From Rhyacichthys aspro (Eukaryota; Chordata; Actinopteri; Gobiiformes; Rhyacichthyidae), in assembly GCA_036850595.1 (NCBI GenBank), contig CM072158.1, positions 11,795,422-11,859,421 on the forward strand: a stretch of 64,000 nt of DNA, written 5' to 3'. The notes under the pieces were generated by a model. The model ran no database searches. It had not been told where the DNA came from and saw nothing but the letters and a program-made list of their open reading frames with translations. A program made the translations under genes and the position numbers. Each line of letters begins with the position of its first letter. Within the stretch, counting starts at the first letter, position 1. Positions 9,355-22,735 of the stretch are shown here, piece after piece.

Positions 9355-12300
9355 TGGAAGCAAATTGTTTTGACCTTTATTAAACATAGCTTGCAAGAGA
9401 TAAATATTACAAAGTTATTTCCTCCAAAATTAGCTTATTTTTTCAATCAATGCATAATTGGCAAACAACTGGCAGTATTCAAACAGCATTATTTTCTTTT
9501 ACTATTTTTTTAGACTGTTAAATATCAACTATGTGCAAAAGGTCAGGATTGATGTAAGCAAAGCAATATGACTTAAAATAGTCTCTGGTCAGCTTCTTTT
9601 TTGAAAAACCTGTTTCTTCTTTCCTCAATGTTTGGTTGAAACATCAGCATTATGCAAATGAAAGAATTTTACAAGTTAAAACAAGGATTAAAAACAGCTG
9701 ACGATGGTGCAGGCAGGAAAGTAAGCAGTGATTCAGAGGGGTCACATGGCACACAGTTTGAAACATTTGTGTAAATACATTACAGATCAGTAACCACCTA
9801 AAAATGATTATGAATGTATTTTGTATGCCATTCTGTCAAGCATTCACTTCCAGTCTTTAAAATAAAAATTATAACACTAGCCATTTCTTACAACTTTCAG
9901 ATTACATGAGACATTTTCAGGAAGTCCAGAAACTGACACAATGTAAGCATTTGTCCAAGAAGGACTTCTTAAAAATGGTGTGGATGTGAAATGCAAATTT
10001 AGTCTGAATCAATTTACAATCCTGCAAACTTGTCAAAAAAGCAAATGCATTCAAGGAGATTGCTTTCAAAAGTTGGAGGAAAAAAAGAATCCCAAACATT
10101 TTGCACATATGTTACACAATATTACACAGTGATCACAAAACGAAATGACAAGATTCACAATATTCATGGCTTTTTGTTTGCTTTTCTACACAATATACAA
10201 CAATTTCATTTCTTTTTTCAGTACAAGGGAGGAAAAAATGCTTATGTACAATAAGTCCTTATTACTTCAAACCTAGCAAATATCGTGTCATTTATTTCAT
10301 AGTCAATAAATTTGTTTATTTTTAACTGCAATGGAAATACAACAGAATTCATTCAATACATAAGAAAAAATAAAATTAAAAACATTTTTAATTGTAAATG
10401 TAATCAAATCTAAAAAAATTAGATGTGATTGCATTTGCATTTAAAAAGGTTGTGTAGATGCATCTACTGAAGAGCAAGAGACGAGGTTTTAATTCAGCTT
10501 GTTGCTGAATGAGATGCATGAAAATTGCATTACCAAAACCAAAAAGAGTGCTAGTACAATTTACACATAACAAGAACAAAATGTTTAAAGTCTTGTAGAT
10601 CTTGGAATCAAATTCCAACCATTCCAGCTATGCAAATATCTTTTCATTGGCCTAAAAAGAGTGTAAACTTGAGTTTACGTCTGTATCTGATCCAAGTTTT
10701 CCAGTGGGACATGAAGATCAGGTGGTGCTTGTTTTGAACAGGTCTGGGTCACTCATCCAGACTTTTCTCATCCTGACAGACTAGTGCCAACTACTGCAAC
10801 AAAAGAGACTCAGAGAACACACACAGTCACAGCAGATGTGCAGGGGCCATAATCACGGCTATGCATTCAAAAGCCAGCATCAGTATTACAGTAGGGCTCT
10901 TGTCTTTGACTACATAACAGCATCAATTATAAAGCAAATACTTAGTGATCCAAGTAAGAAAAGAAAGCCACCTTTACTGGATGACAGTGGATGAGTGTTT
11001 TTGTGAGCTCACAACTTTAGCAAAGCAGATAACTTCTCTCTGAGCCCAACTGCACTCGGTACAGTTTGGTGCATTAAGCTGATGCTTTTGGAGACTGATA
11101 GTGAAATCAGGGTTTTAATTCTGAAATAAAAACTTTTCTATACTGTTTGCAGACGTAAAATAGCAGACAAGCAGTTCTTATGTAAACCCTTAAATAAACA
11201 GAAAGTGATACATTCATCCAACAAGCACACAGAAAATAAACTGCAGTTTTAAGATGCATTAGAAAGACTGCTGTAACATAGTCAGTCTTTGTTTAAGCTG
11301 AACAGCACCATAGCATTCAGTGCACCATGTTTGTTATATATTCTTTATACTCGACAAGCTAACTTGGTTATGAAAATTGCGTTTGTATAAAACACCTGAA
11401 ACGAACACATCTTTAAATTTAAGGATTCACTCTATGTTTTGGACATATTTTAAAAGACAGGTGACTTTCAGCCCGTTGTTTGATTAATCACACCTGAATG
11501 TGTTAATGTGTCCTGTTAATAGTTATCCTAGTCATAGAGAAGATAACAGCGTGTGCACCCTTCACTACAGAGTATCATCAAGCCCTGAATAATACTGGAC
11601 ACTCAATAAACACTAGTGGAGACAAAGGGAACTGCATCCACACTGCTCAAAAGACTCTTTTAACTGCACTCACGAAAAATACTGTGTTACTTGTGCATGT
11701 TATCAAAGTGCACTGTGTTTTGCATGTGTTACTTTATTTATTCGTATTTTATTCATTTAACCTTTTAATCACACATTTTCTTGGTAGGCAGACAGATACA
11801 TAATGAGCTAAATTAGCATCTTTCAGCTGTCTGTACCTACTGCTTTATTTTACAGATAAATCAATAATCTGATAAAGTATCTAATGATAATATTGTGTTT
11901 ACTTTTAGAATCCACTGCAAGATTATTGATCATAGTAGGGTCTGTGTGAAGAGCAGACATGACAGATGACTACAGCTGATGATGATGATGCATAAACACC
12001 AATCTGCTGAGCAAATACAGAACAGTCAGTAACTGGCATTTAGAAATAATGACACAGTGACATTTTCTGTGCAGTCTCCTTTTTTTGTGTAAAATACATT
12101 TGATCATCAATGTCTTGTAAATTTACCTGTAGAAGATAATTTTTAAGAGGACATTTTAAAACAAACCCTGAGTGGTCAGGCTGGCAGGGTTCTTTGTAAG
12201 AAAAATTCCTAATTATGTCAAAGATCAGCTGGTGTCCTCTTTTGGTGAGACAGTGTGGAGAAGTTGCTTGTTTTTGAGTTATTGCTTTGTGGTCAGGACA

Positions 12301-14001
12301 GCGAGTAAATGAGACTCTGTAGTGATATTGGTACAGTTGCTGGAACCAAAAACAAACCATGAGCACTAGTGACACTTCAGATCCAACATCTGCAAAGACA
12401 AAGAAATAGGCCACTCATCCCTAATACATGGTACAATGAACAATCCAACCCGCACCCAGACCTTAATTGGACTTAAATGTAACATTCTTTTAACTTTAAA
12501 AAAATTTTCCAATTGGAAATATGAAAAGTGCTCCTCTGGAGTGAGGCAATTTGTGTGCATGAATATACACACAATGATTGATCCATGTCTCTTTCACAAA
12601 AGATAAAGTCCACATTTTTCTTTGAATCTGTCTATACATAATCCATACAGATATTTCAATAGTTTCTGTCAGCTGTTGATTATTACCGTCTCCAGGGACT
12701 TATTCCTTTCAGGTTTGCCCCGTTTCATTGGGAGACGCCGCAATAAGTAAAACAAGTAGAAAATAAAGACAAGGGCCAAAAGAAAAAGACAAAACAATCT
12801 AGAAATCTACATAACATCAAGCCCAGAAATGAAGGCTTTTAAGTACAGAATGTCTGGTTTGTGTGCACATTTGTGCACCTGTTGATTGGAGTCCTGTAAA
12901 GAGCATATGCCAAGAGGAGCTGCTGGGTTCAAAGGGCCAGTCCGTGCATACTGGGCAAACTGGACAAGCAAAGGTGCATGAAGGACGAAGGGAGGAAGCA
13001 GAAGGGGGTTGATGTTGTGAAGTGGGGTAAAAGCAGCTTCTCAGTGACACCATCGCTCATGTAAACACTGGATGAGTTCACTCTGTAGACTGCATGATTG
13101 GCCTCTTGCTACTGCCAATGGGATGGTCTGCTGGTCCACTAAAGGGCAGCTTGGATTTGTACAAGTACATCCAACAGATACATCCATCAATAACCCCATA
13201 ACTGAAAGTGGAGGTGGACCTCACCATGAGACGTCTTGTAGAGAATGTGAAACAAACAGAAAAAACAAGCTTTTCAAAGCTCATAGACCACATAGGAGCC
13301 TCGCAGATCTGTTAGTTTCCACTTGATGAGCTTAGATGGTGTCACTATGAAACGTGAAATTGCTGTTAGAAGAGATGTTGGCACTCTGATCCCTGTCCAA
13401 TTCTCCATCTCCTCAAAATCATGCAGGGCAGTTGCTAACAAATAGTCCATGACTGTTCCCATCACCAGTCCATGTTACTTCAAGTTAGAGAATAAACACA
13501 ATGATCGAAAAGGTATTAAACTTGTTAGATGTTGCATAGCAACCAGAATGCACCCTGTTGATCTTGTTCCTGATGACACTCACATCTAAGCGTTATAAAC
13601 GAGTGGAGGAAAACAACCTGTGTGATCAAGGTTTCAAGCAGCTCTACAATGATTTACCATCACTTCTAAAACTCAATGAGTGACAGTAGAGCAAACAATA
13701 AAAAAGGAAAAGCATGAGTATAATAGTAACTGAAGCAAAAAGATAGTTGTAGGTATAATAATAGTGCTACTAAGAATGACATTAATGGGAGTCATAATTG
13801 TTAAACAACATGGACAAATCATTTTTTACTACAGTAAGGAACTTTGAAATGCATGGACAATTAAGTGACTATGTCTGACTGAGCAGGAATTAATGGGTTG
13901 GTTTAAGGTAGGCACACAACAGGCACTGCATGCTTTGGGGTGGGAGTGGGTGTTTGGCTGATTGGGAGTGCTTTAGTGTGGGCTCAGAGGGCAATTGGGG
14001 C
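9355..14001 (-). other. gatad2b: gatad2b 3' UTR
   Basis: About 4.6 kb after the stop codon, AT-rich and free of coding exons. The most distal plausible poly(A) signal on the minus strand is AATAAA at 9381-9376. Other candidates lie around 10285-10320, so a shorter UTR is possible. Human GATAD2B also has a multi-kilobase 3' UTR. Confidence 0.5.
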
Positions 14002-17000
14002 TCATTTCTGTCCAGTGATGGACTGCGATATGGAACGTGGTGGAATCATGTCCAACAGGTACTCTCTCTGCCGATCTGCTAGGCTGGAGCTTTTATGAGC
14101 CCCGACAGCTGCTGGGTTCAGATAGGCAATATTAAGTCCTGTGAGGGTAAAACAGATATATCAGTACACAAGTTCAAACCCACTGGGAGCTGTGCAGAGT
14201 TTTTGAGCATCTATTGCCATTACCTGGGATGTTGTAAATCTGGCGATGGCTGTCATGCTGCAGTCTGTTGCTGCTACTGCTGCTGCTCCCACTGCCACAG
14301 TGCTTGGCACTAGTCATACCCATGAGGCTGCTGGCCACGGACAGCTGGGAGGCCTGGGCAAAGTTGGACAAGACGCCTCGAGCGGAGTTGGACAGGCCGC
14401 GCTGCAGGGACGCCTGAGGCTGGGAGGCCTGCGGAAAAAGAAAGGACTCCATCAGTGTGCACATTGTAAAACATCTAAATTCATAGTTTTTGTTACTAAA
14501 GAATATTGTTCAAATTGATAAATACATGTAATAAGACAATGAGATGACAAGACATTTATCTTTTAGGTACCTGGCGGAGTGCATGGTGTCGGATCATTGA
14601 GTCAGTCTTTGAAGAATTGGAGCCAGTTGAGGAGGAACTGGGGGAGAGTGTGGCCTGCTGCTGCAGTCTCTGCTCTATTTCCTAATATGGAAAAAAAAAC
14701 ACTTATTCTAGGACCTGTCGCTATGTTTACACCGGTCATTAACATATACATTTATCCTCTAAAGTTTATGAAAAATGCAAAAGTGCATTAAATAATCAAT
14801 TATTTAATTGTAAGTATATGTCTTTCTATTGCAATTTCTAACTTTAATGTGCCTCTTTTCTTAACACTAGTCTTGCAAGGTTTTCATAAAGCAACTTTGC
14901 CTACCATAAACCTAGAAGTCATTAGTTTATAATATTAATAGTTTCTTTACATTAAATTACTTGTCATTAATTAAAAGAAAAAGAGAAAAATAATGGCAGA
15001 GGAAACGGACCTGCTCCTGCTGCAGGGCTTTCACAAAGGCGTTCTTCAGTCGGTTGGTGTGTTCAGCCTTTAAAGCCTTTTTCTGATTGGATGTCATGCA
15101 TTGCTCACACAGGATTCGTCCACTCTTTTCCCGCTTCCAATGTGGTGTGAAATCAGTTCTGCATTGGGCACAGAAGAAGGGCTCCATTCGGGACAAGGAC
15201 CCTCTGAATTTACCTAAAGATAGACCAAAACAAATGCCTGTTAAGCCTGATTACATGATAATGCTTGAATATTGATAATGAGCTGATGACCATGACTACA
15301 AACCCTGGCTATCGAGGACGCTCTGGACCACTTCCTCCAGGCCCACCATGTATATAAATTCACTGTTGGCAGCAGAGGGCAAGAAATGGAGGAGTGGGGC
15401 AGGGGGTTTAGGGGGTGGGATCTCAAGCAGGGTTTTCTCCAGTTGCTTTCTCAGAGCCAGTTTGGCCGCTGCTTGGCTGCTGGCCTGGTCAGCGAGGGAG
15501 CCTACTCCAGCGGCGGTGGACGGGCTGACCGCAGAGGCTCCACCCAAACCGCCCGCACCTGCTGCCGCTGCTGCCTGCATGTGGGCCAGGTTCATGTAGA
15601 TGGCACTAGAGCTGGAATGCTGAGATGCTGACACCTGTTGACTGGCCTGCAGGAAAAAACACAACTGCTTTGTACAACATCCCATAGATGTCTGTCTGAC
15701 CAAAAACAGAACCCTAGCCTGTTTGCTAATGTGGTACACAAGTATTTGAATTCTGAGCAAACCACCGCAGTTTTTCAAGAGCATCTGCACTAGCTTCACC
15801 ATGACAGCGCTGTACTGTCGCTACTATAACAAAGTCCTGAGGATGACAGATCACAGAATCTGAACAAATAATAGTGTCAAATATAAGGAGCACATTTAAT
15901 TAAAATATTATGGCTATACATTCACATTTTTGTAGAACATGTCACAAGAGCTCTGCTATGAAAATCTCATTAAAGATGAAATTGTGGCTCTTTCACATAT
16001 ATGCATTTGGAAAATACAGTCTATATCAAACATACACCACAATGCACTTATGCACTGAGGTAGGCATTTGTTAATGGAGAACAGAGAACAGGAGGAGCCC
16101 TGACCTGCTGGTAGCTGACTGCATTGGCCAGGCTGCTGGAGCGACCCATGCCAGGCTTGGAGAGTGATCGCTGGCCATGCAATTGGGCGGGATTGGGCGC
16201 AATCACTCGCTGAGACATCAGCATAGGCGGCAGGCTGGCATTGGCTGCTGACCTGATGACTGTGTGACCCTGGACACAACAAGAGACATCCACACCATCA
16301 ACCTGAGAGTGGAGCTTTACTCTTTATTATCACAAAATGAGACTGCAAAAGGAAAAAAAGTTCATATCTGACCACATATTTAGATAAACTGTGGATGAAA
16401 TCACAAACTTTAGTCTTTGCACAGATCACTGGGCTACACAAACAATACTTTGTCTGGACACCAGAGGGCAGCAGTTGCACAGTGAATCTCTGCTAAACAA
16501 GCCAATAAGACAAGTGACTACACAAAGACTTACACACAAACACAAAGATGTGCTGAATATTTAATACCACTCATCATGAAATGGAGGAGTGAGGCTATGC
16601 CATGCATGAATAAAGACTTCCAGCAGAAGGAAATCTTGCAGTGACAACCCTCTAAACACCACTGCATGCTCTACAACACATTCAGTCAATTTACACCTAA
16701 TCTTTAGAACAAGGTGTGTAAGCATAGACAACACTTTGAAGGTAAAAATCTCAACAGCGAAGAATAATGCCAGGCAGCACTGCACAATCTATACAGCTGT
16801 GCTATTGCACTGTCACTGGATTTTATGTTTTCTTTTTGTGCAAATTATCATTAAAAAGTGGGACAAAAAAATCATATTACCCGCCATGATTTAATAGCTT
16901 GTAGATTTGCAGTAATATATACAAATCTGCAGATTTGCTGATGAACAATTAGACAAGGGCTGATGATTAGCAGAGCCTAGTGGCAACTTTCACTCCTACA

Positions 17001-20000
17001 GCAGTAAACAGTACCACGTTTTTTTGTTTTTTTTTACCATTTTGCCTCCACTTAATTGAATAATGGCACAGTTAAACAAGTAATAAGTTATACTGCAGAA
17101 GGTAGCTTTTTTCTACACAAAAACATAGAATTCAAAAACAATTACTTTTCACAGCTGTAGCTCTCTACTAACCGTACTGTAATGTCACACTCACTGACAA
17201 CTGAGGCTATGTCAACTACTGTGTAACATTATCATATTAAGTGAGCACCATAGAACAATACTGTCCATCCACATTAGCATTTTACAAGTGATGACTGTAC
17301 ATTCATAATGAGATGATTAAGCGGAATGATTTTAAATTCAATGGTCATAAAGGATACTGTGTGGTTTTCCAACAAACTTTCATTTGAGAGAACAGGCACA
17401 AGCACAGCCTCTAATGATTTGAAGTTCTGAAGAGAGGCACAGACCTGGGCAGTACGTAGGTTCTGGGGCTCAGGGTTGTGCAGACCGGGTCGGACAGGCA
17501 GCTTGCTCAGTCCTGAAGAGCTGTGGAGCGGTGGAGGCTGTGCAGAGGAGGCAGCATTCTGTACCACAGGAACCTGCATTCAAAACAAAATGCACACTTT
17601 TAATGAACCAGTCAAAAGTAACACATAACACAGGTGTAAAGGTCTATCTGCCCACCAATAACAAGCTATGACCAATTTACTTGCGTGAAAGGAAAAAAGT
17701 GTGCTTGCTTGAATTGAATATTTTTCTTTAAGTAATGTTTATAAATACATAAATATAAATATAGCCTTGACAAGTCTTCATTAAAATAATTACCATGTTG
17801 TCTTTGTCAGAGACAAACAGGTGAAGCCCCTTAAAAGGGGTTTTAAATGAGCCACAGAAGTGCTTTTCATGAACAAGAGGCAGTAGTGTCGCCCATACTT
17901 CAGTTAAGTTCAGTTAGCTCAGTTACCCTGTGTTCTGCCAATTATTTTCACTTCACGTATCATTTGAACAATCCAACTTGAGTGCGATGACTGAAATGCC
18001 AGTGGGCTTAAAAAGTAATAAATAATCGGTGAGCAAACAGGGTAAGAAAACTATTTAAAGCAATACTTCTAATTTGAAACACTATTGAGCAACAACAACC
18101 TTGAGCAGCCAAACTTACCTTCTGCACCATGTTCTCTTTCTGCATCTGACTTTGCCTAAGCTTCTTGAGCAGCACCAGACGGGCCTCCTCCAGACGAAGC
18201 TCCTCTCTCAGAGCTTTGATCATCTGCTGCCTCTCTTCTCCAGTTTTCCCCTGAAGCACAAACAGTAGCATTTTCTACCTCATTAATTCTATAGCAAATG
18301 CTTTTATGGCCAACTTACAATTGACAAATTAACATCTAGAAGATATTTACTTGTGATTAGAGATACGTTTTTATGTATATTCAAGTAACAGCAGCAGGAC
18401 ATTTACTATTGTCATCTTCTGGTACTTTGAATGTATAAAACCTTGCTCACACTACATGATATTAGACTGACTTAAGAGCCTGATTCTGCCCTTCCAACTA
18501 TCACAGGGATGTGGACCGACTGATGTTGCTTGGGAGAAATTATTCCTTCTGACTTTTGTTTAGTGTTAGTGGTCAAAGATTCAGTCTATTGAAGAGTGAG
18601 CAGTGACAGGAGACAACACATCTTTCAAAAACAACTTACTGTCAAAAGGAAAGGAAAAGGCATGACCCTAACTCTAAAGAGAAGTTCTAGTTGATATAAT
18701 GTCATGTTCATATTTACAGGAAAAACAAATATATCTGGGGTCAAGACGGGAATTGGTACAGTATGGTTTGAGCATACTTTTTTGTCTATAGTACAGACAG
18801 TTGTCTTCTGCCTTCTCTGCCTTTTCATATTCTCCTGTGTCCTGTGCCCTCTTTGCCTCTGCCTTGTTAGTGACTGATGACAGGCATTTAGCTGGCAAGT
18901 ATTAACACATGCTGCTTGTTCTTTGCCAATCAAATGCATAGTCACATCAGTTGGGGTTTTTGTCAGTGACTTACACTAACTTCAAAATCTGGTTTAAGAT
19001 GGTGCAATCTGAACAAGGTTTTATCACTTTTAAACAACTGAAACATTACAGTTGCTGCCAACATCATCTTGCATTAGGATAACTATCCGTGTTCGGACCG
19101 TTAGAAGAAACAGGGCTAGGACCTCTGCTGCTGTACCTTAAACATCTCAAGGTTAGCACGGTGCATCCGCTCCTCAGGACGAGGGGTTGTTCTGGGGCTG
19201 GATGCCTCATTGTCTGACAGAATGATGACATCTGGTGATGGAGTTCTTCTAATATGGTCTGCATCCCTTTGTGAGAAAAAAACAAAAGAAACATCTTTAA
19301 CTTCTTGCAAAGTTAAAATGCACCTCATCATTTCCACAGGGCAGAGGTAGCAGTAAACAATTAATGCCAGACTAAAAACCAGTTTGACTTAGACTGTGTA
19401 GATGCTGTTATGTGCTGCATCTTTAGGATGCTGCTTTCATTACTTAAGGCTTGAAGATAAGCTCAATTAAACCCAGTTCCTCTGAGAAACTTGCTGCCAG
19501 AATATGGAGGGAAGATTTTTAGTTCTTATTCTAAACTAACTATACAAGTCTGTGAAACGCTTGCTTTAAGAGGTTTTGAGTAATTTTATTGTCTTTTTCT
19601 TAGACACACCATGTATTTCTCTTTTCTCTCATCTCTCACCAGTTTACACTGCAGTCGCCTGAAGTTGGTAAGGTTATACGAGGCCAGGCTGTTGTCATAT
19701 ATGAGTTGAGTCTTACCCTCGTCTCCCAGCACTCATATCCACTGGCTCGTCCAGCATGTTCTCCTTCCCGTTCTTAGTCTGTCCAACATGGCTGCTGTGG
19801 CCCCCGAGCCTCAGGCTCCCATTTATCTTCTCCTCGTAAGCGCCAGTACCCATAGGGCTCTGATGGTGGAGGGTGCTAGCCCCGGGGCCCTTACCGTCTC
19901 CAAGTGGCCCTGCCACATCCAGACCTGCTAGGTCAGCAAGGTCCTTACGTTTTAGCAATGCAAGCATCTTGAGGCGCTCCATGGCCTCGTGGCCCTCCAT

Positions 20001-20099
20001 TTTCAGACGCTTGGCCAGGGCCTCATCGCGCTCACTGGTGGAGTCCAAGCCTCTCTTTAGCAGGTTCAGCCTGAGCGCCTCCTCAGACATCCGCTCCAT
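14002..20099 (-). CDS. gatad2b: transcriptional repressor p66-beta (NuRD subunit), 10 coding exons
   Basis: Coding exons in transcript order are 20099-19717, 19266-19137, 18250-18119, 17573-17445, 16269-16105, 15646-15304, 15213-15011, 14681-14571, 14428-14224 and 14138-14002. All junction phases agree; 645 aa (human 593). GATAD2B bridges MBD2/3 and CHD4 in the nuclear NuRD complex. The N-terminus MERMSEEALRLNLLKR matches the family. Conserved region 1, the coiled coil that contacts MBD2/3, includes residues 172-215 (LREELRLEEARLVLLKKLRQ). A GATA-type zinc finger lies at about 442-466 (CxxC-x17-CxxC), within the histone-binding CR2. The C-terminus REYLLDMIPPRSISQS is typical of p66 proteins. 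Extra length comes from an Ala/Gly-rich insert in exon 6 and a Ser-rich insert in exon 9. The C-terminus fits GATAD2B, and GATAD2A is the only real alternative. Confidence 0.95.
16456..16474 (+). promoter_or_regulatory. CTCF-like motif in gatad2b intron
   Basis: ACACCAGAGGGCAGCAG fits the CTCF core (CCASYAGRKGGCRS) closely. It lies between coding exons 4 and 5 of gatad2b. This is a motif match only. Confidence 0.4.
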
Positions 20100-21108
20100 C
20101 CTATGGACATAATATGATCAGTTATTGTCTCTCCCATGTCGTGTGGCCAGGAGTCACCCTGTCTGAACAGAGACATAGGTGGCTCATAGTAAATTTCCTG
20201 TTTATAGAAAATGTATTGAAGGAAACTGTAACTGTACTGTTTGATACAAGACTATTGGAACAGGGCAAGTTTATGACCTGCACTACAGCTGACCAACAAA
20301 CAAAAATGGTTTGCTTTTTGTTTTGAGTAACTCACACACTGCCCATCTTTTTAAAGCAGCTGCTGAGAGATGAAGACAGCGTCCCTGCTGCTGCCAGGGT
20401 TAAACCATGACTACAGTGTGCAATGAGTCTGTTCAGGGGTGGTCCAACTATTGCCTCTGCCAGACTCAGCAATGATATTTACAAGAAGAATAAGGTATAA
20501 TTTCATGATACAAAAACCCATTTGGCACTGCATGCAAATACTCCAATAACCGAACTTAAAGTATAACATCTTTATAAAAACTGTCAGAAGTCAGAGTCAG
20601 AACACGCTACCGTTGTGATGAGAATGACTTTATTCTAATTGAGACAGAAAAACTGTCACCGACCACTGTCTTACAACTGCAATGGTTTTAAACTTTACTT
20701 CTACTTGGATTTACTTGAAAGAGACAACTTAACTTAAGTGATGTAAGCACAACAATTCACAACAATAGTAAATCAAAAAGGTGTAACTGTCTCTTTTGAT
20801 ACTTAATCGGCTTCCTAATTAATCCAAAGTGTGATAGTATCATTTCCGCTTAGGTATTGTTTGAGGATACAGGAGCCACCTCTCCTGCAACAGCTCTGTT
20901 ATCTGGGCTCATATCTCTGGCAGTCTCTTTAGTGAAAGGAGGAGTCTTAATGATGGCACAAAACCGCCCTCCCTGATACTACTTCTTCTCTAATTCATTT
21001 GTGACGCAGCAGGGAGCAGACTTGTGCCTCCATTTGCTGACAGAAAAACCTCGCCGCTGAGCCTCCACCTTTAATGAGCCACAGAGCGCCTGGAAGAACG
21101 CTGATGGG

Positions 21109-21140
21109 CCAATCAGAGCGGACTCCGGACTGGACGTCAC
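21109..21140. promoter_or_regulatory. CCAAT box and CRE-like site
   Basis: CCAAT at 21109-21113 is followed by GACGTCAC at 21133-21140, beside a GC/pyrimidine-rich stretch. This may be an internal gatad2b promoter or enhancer. Confidence 0.3.
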
Positions 21141-22539
21141 TAACTGGCACCTCGCACCATCACCCCCCGCCCCCCTCTCCCCGCCACCACCGCCGACTGC
21201 CTTTACATAATAAAATGACTGTTTCACTCAGCTGCTACACAAGCCACTCTCTCGCTCTCCTCGGGTCTCACTCCTCAGCCCCACCCCGCCCTCTACCCCT
21301 TCCCTGGCCCCTCCCACCCGTGACTACCCACCCTCAGGCTTTGGGCTCTGCCAGCCCGACGCAACAAGGAGAGGAAATAACATAAAAAGGTTAAGTAAAA
21401 GATGTCTGACACTGATGCAGGCGTTGCACATACATGAGGTAAATTTCATAATAAAGCCCCGATGCCGAAGTTGCACAGGTAAAGTGTTTAGAATAGACAA
21501 GACAAGGGCTGCTTATAGAAACTCTGGCTTTCCTCATGAAAAAGCTGATTGGTTGTGTCCAAAACTATAATGCGTTCCAACAAGACGACAGGATTTTGTG
21601 AGCCCCTTTCATGCTCCAGCTGTAAAGTACCACAAAGAAACCCCTCCCTGCTCCTCTACCCTCCCCCCAATTCCTCAAGCCGTTCTCCCTCGCTTTCACT
21701 GTAAAAATAAACACATGCTTACTTTCAGGGGCCCCTTAAATGTGGCTCGAGCGGAGGGGTTCATTTGTTCACGTTACACTGGCCAATCAGCGGTGGATAT
21801 GGACTGTGTAGGCATGTGTGCGCAGGCATCCAGGACTTGTGCGAGTGATTTGAGGGAGGTGTAATGAAAGAGTGACACTTCGAAGATACAGTAAGAATGA
21901 AGGGGAATTTTCTTTGTCTTGTGCTGTATGCCCACACTAGTGTCGTTTCTGTGTGTACACACTCGGCGAGTGCGGAGACAGAGATGGCAGCTCTCTGCTG
22001 ACATAATGCCAACTCTTAATTCCCTTCTCCCATCCCCCAACACACACCATGTTCTTTATGCACAGTGCTCCTTGTCGATCAGATGGCTGCTGCTAAAATG
22101 TCCTCCTTACAATAAAGCAACCACTTGTCTTAATAATAGTAAGAACATTCTACAAAAGCAACCTTTAGGCCTGTTAGTTCAACACAATTTGTTAAGTTTA
22201 AGTCTGAATGGCAGAATCTCATTTGACTAACTGTAATGATAGGGAAGCCATTTGCAACTCCATTGTGGCATTTACAGTCCTTATGGCAACTAAAGAAATC
22301 ACATGTGCCAGCCCTCGGAGCTCTACATTAACTAGTGCTAGTTCGGGTTTGTTGCCAGAGCCAGTTTGGGGTTGGCTCAATGTGCAAACCTACCTACGCT
22401 GTTTTATACAGTAGACAGCAACCATAGAACCACCAGTCATTCTTGGTTTTTACCTGCTTAACATTAGGTGGGTAGTAAAACTTAATCAAGATTTTACTTG
22501 AAGAAACATTTGCATGAACATGTTTCATGTAGAGCTGCA

Positions 22540-22735
22540 ATACATATTTTTAACCCTTATTTATCCAGGTAAGTCCCACTGAGATTACAGATCTCTTTTG
22601 CAGAGTCCTGGCCCCATGGGAGGAGGGGGGCTATTGTACATGTCTTTGGTGGTAGGAGAAACCGGAGTACCTGGAGGAAACCTACACAGACACGGGGAGA
22701 ACACGCAAACGCCACACAGAAAGGTCATAAGTCAT
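22540..22735. repeat. teleost dispersed repeat fragment
   Basis: Two adjoining segments are familiar from fish genomes. The first reads like the common element around ttatttatccaggtaagtcc. The second is the ubiquitous block containing ggagtacctggaggaaac and cacggggagaacacgcaaac. Recognised from memory; class not assigned. No open frame of note. Confidence 0.55.

Noticed and set aside
15348..15631. Overlapping + strand frames opposite gatad2b exon 6
   Set aside because: Shadows of the Ala/Pro-rich gatad2b exon.
21074..21385. 103-codon + strand frame
   Set aside because: Low-complexity Pro/His/Ser sequence caused by a C-rich stretch; no splice or domain support.
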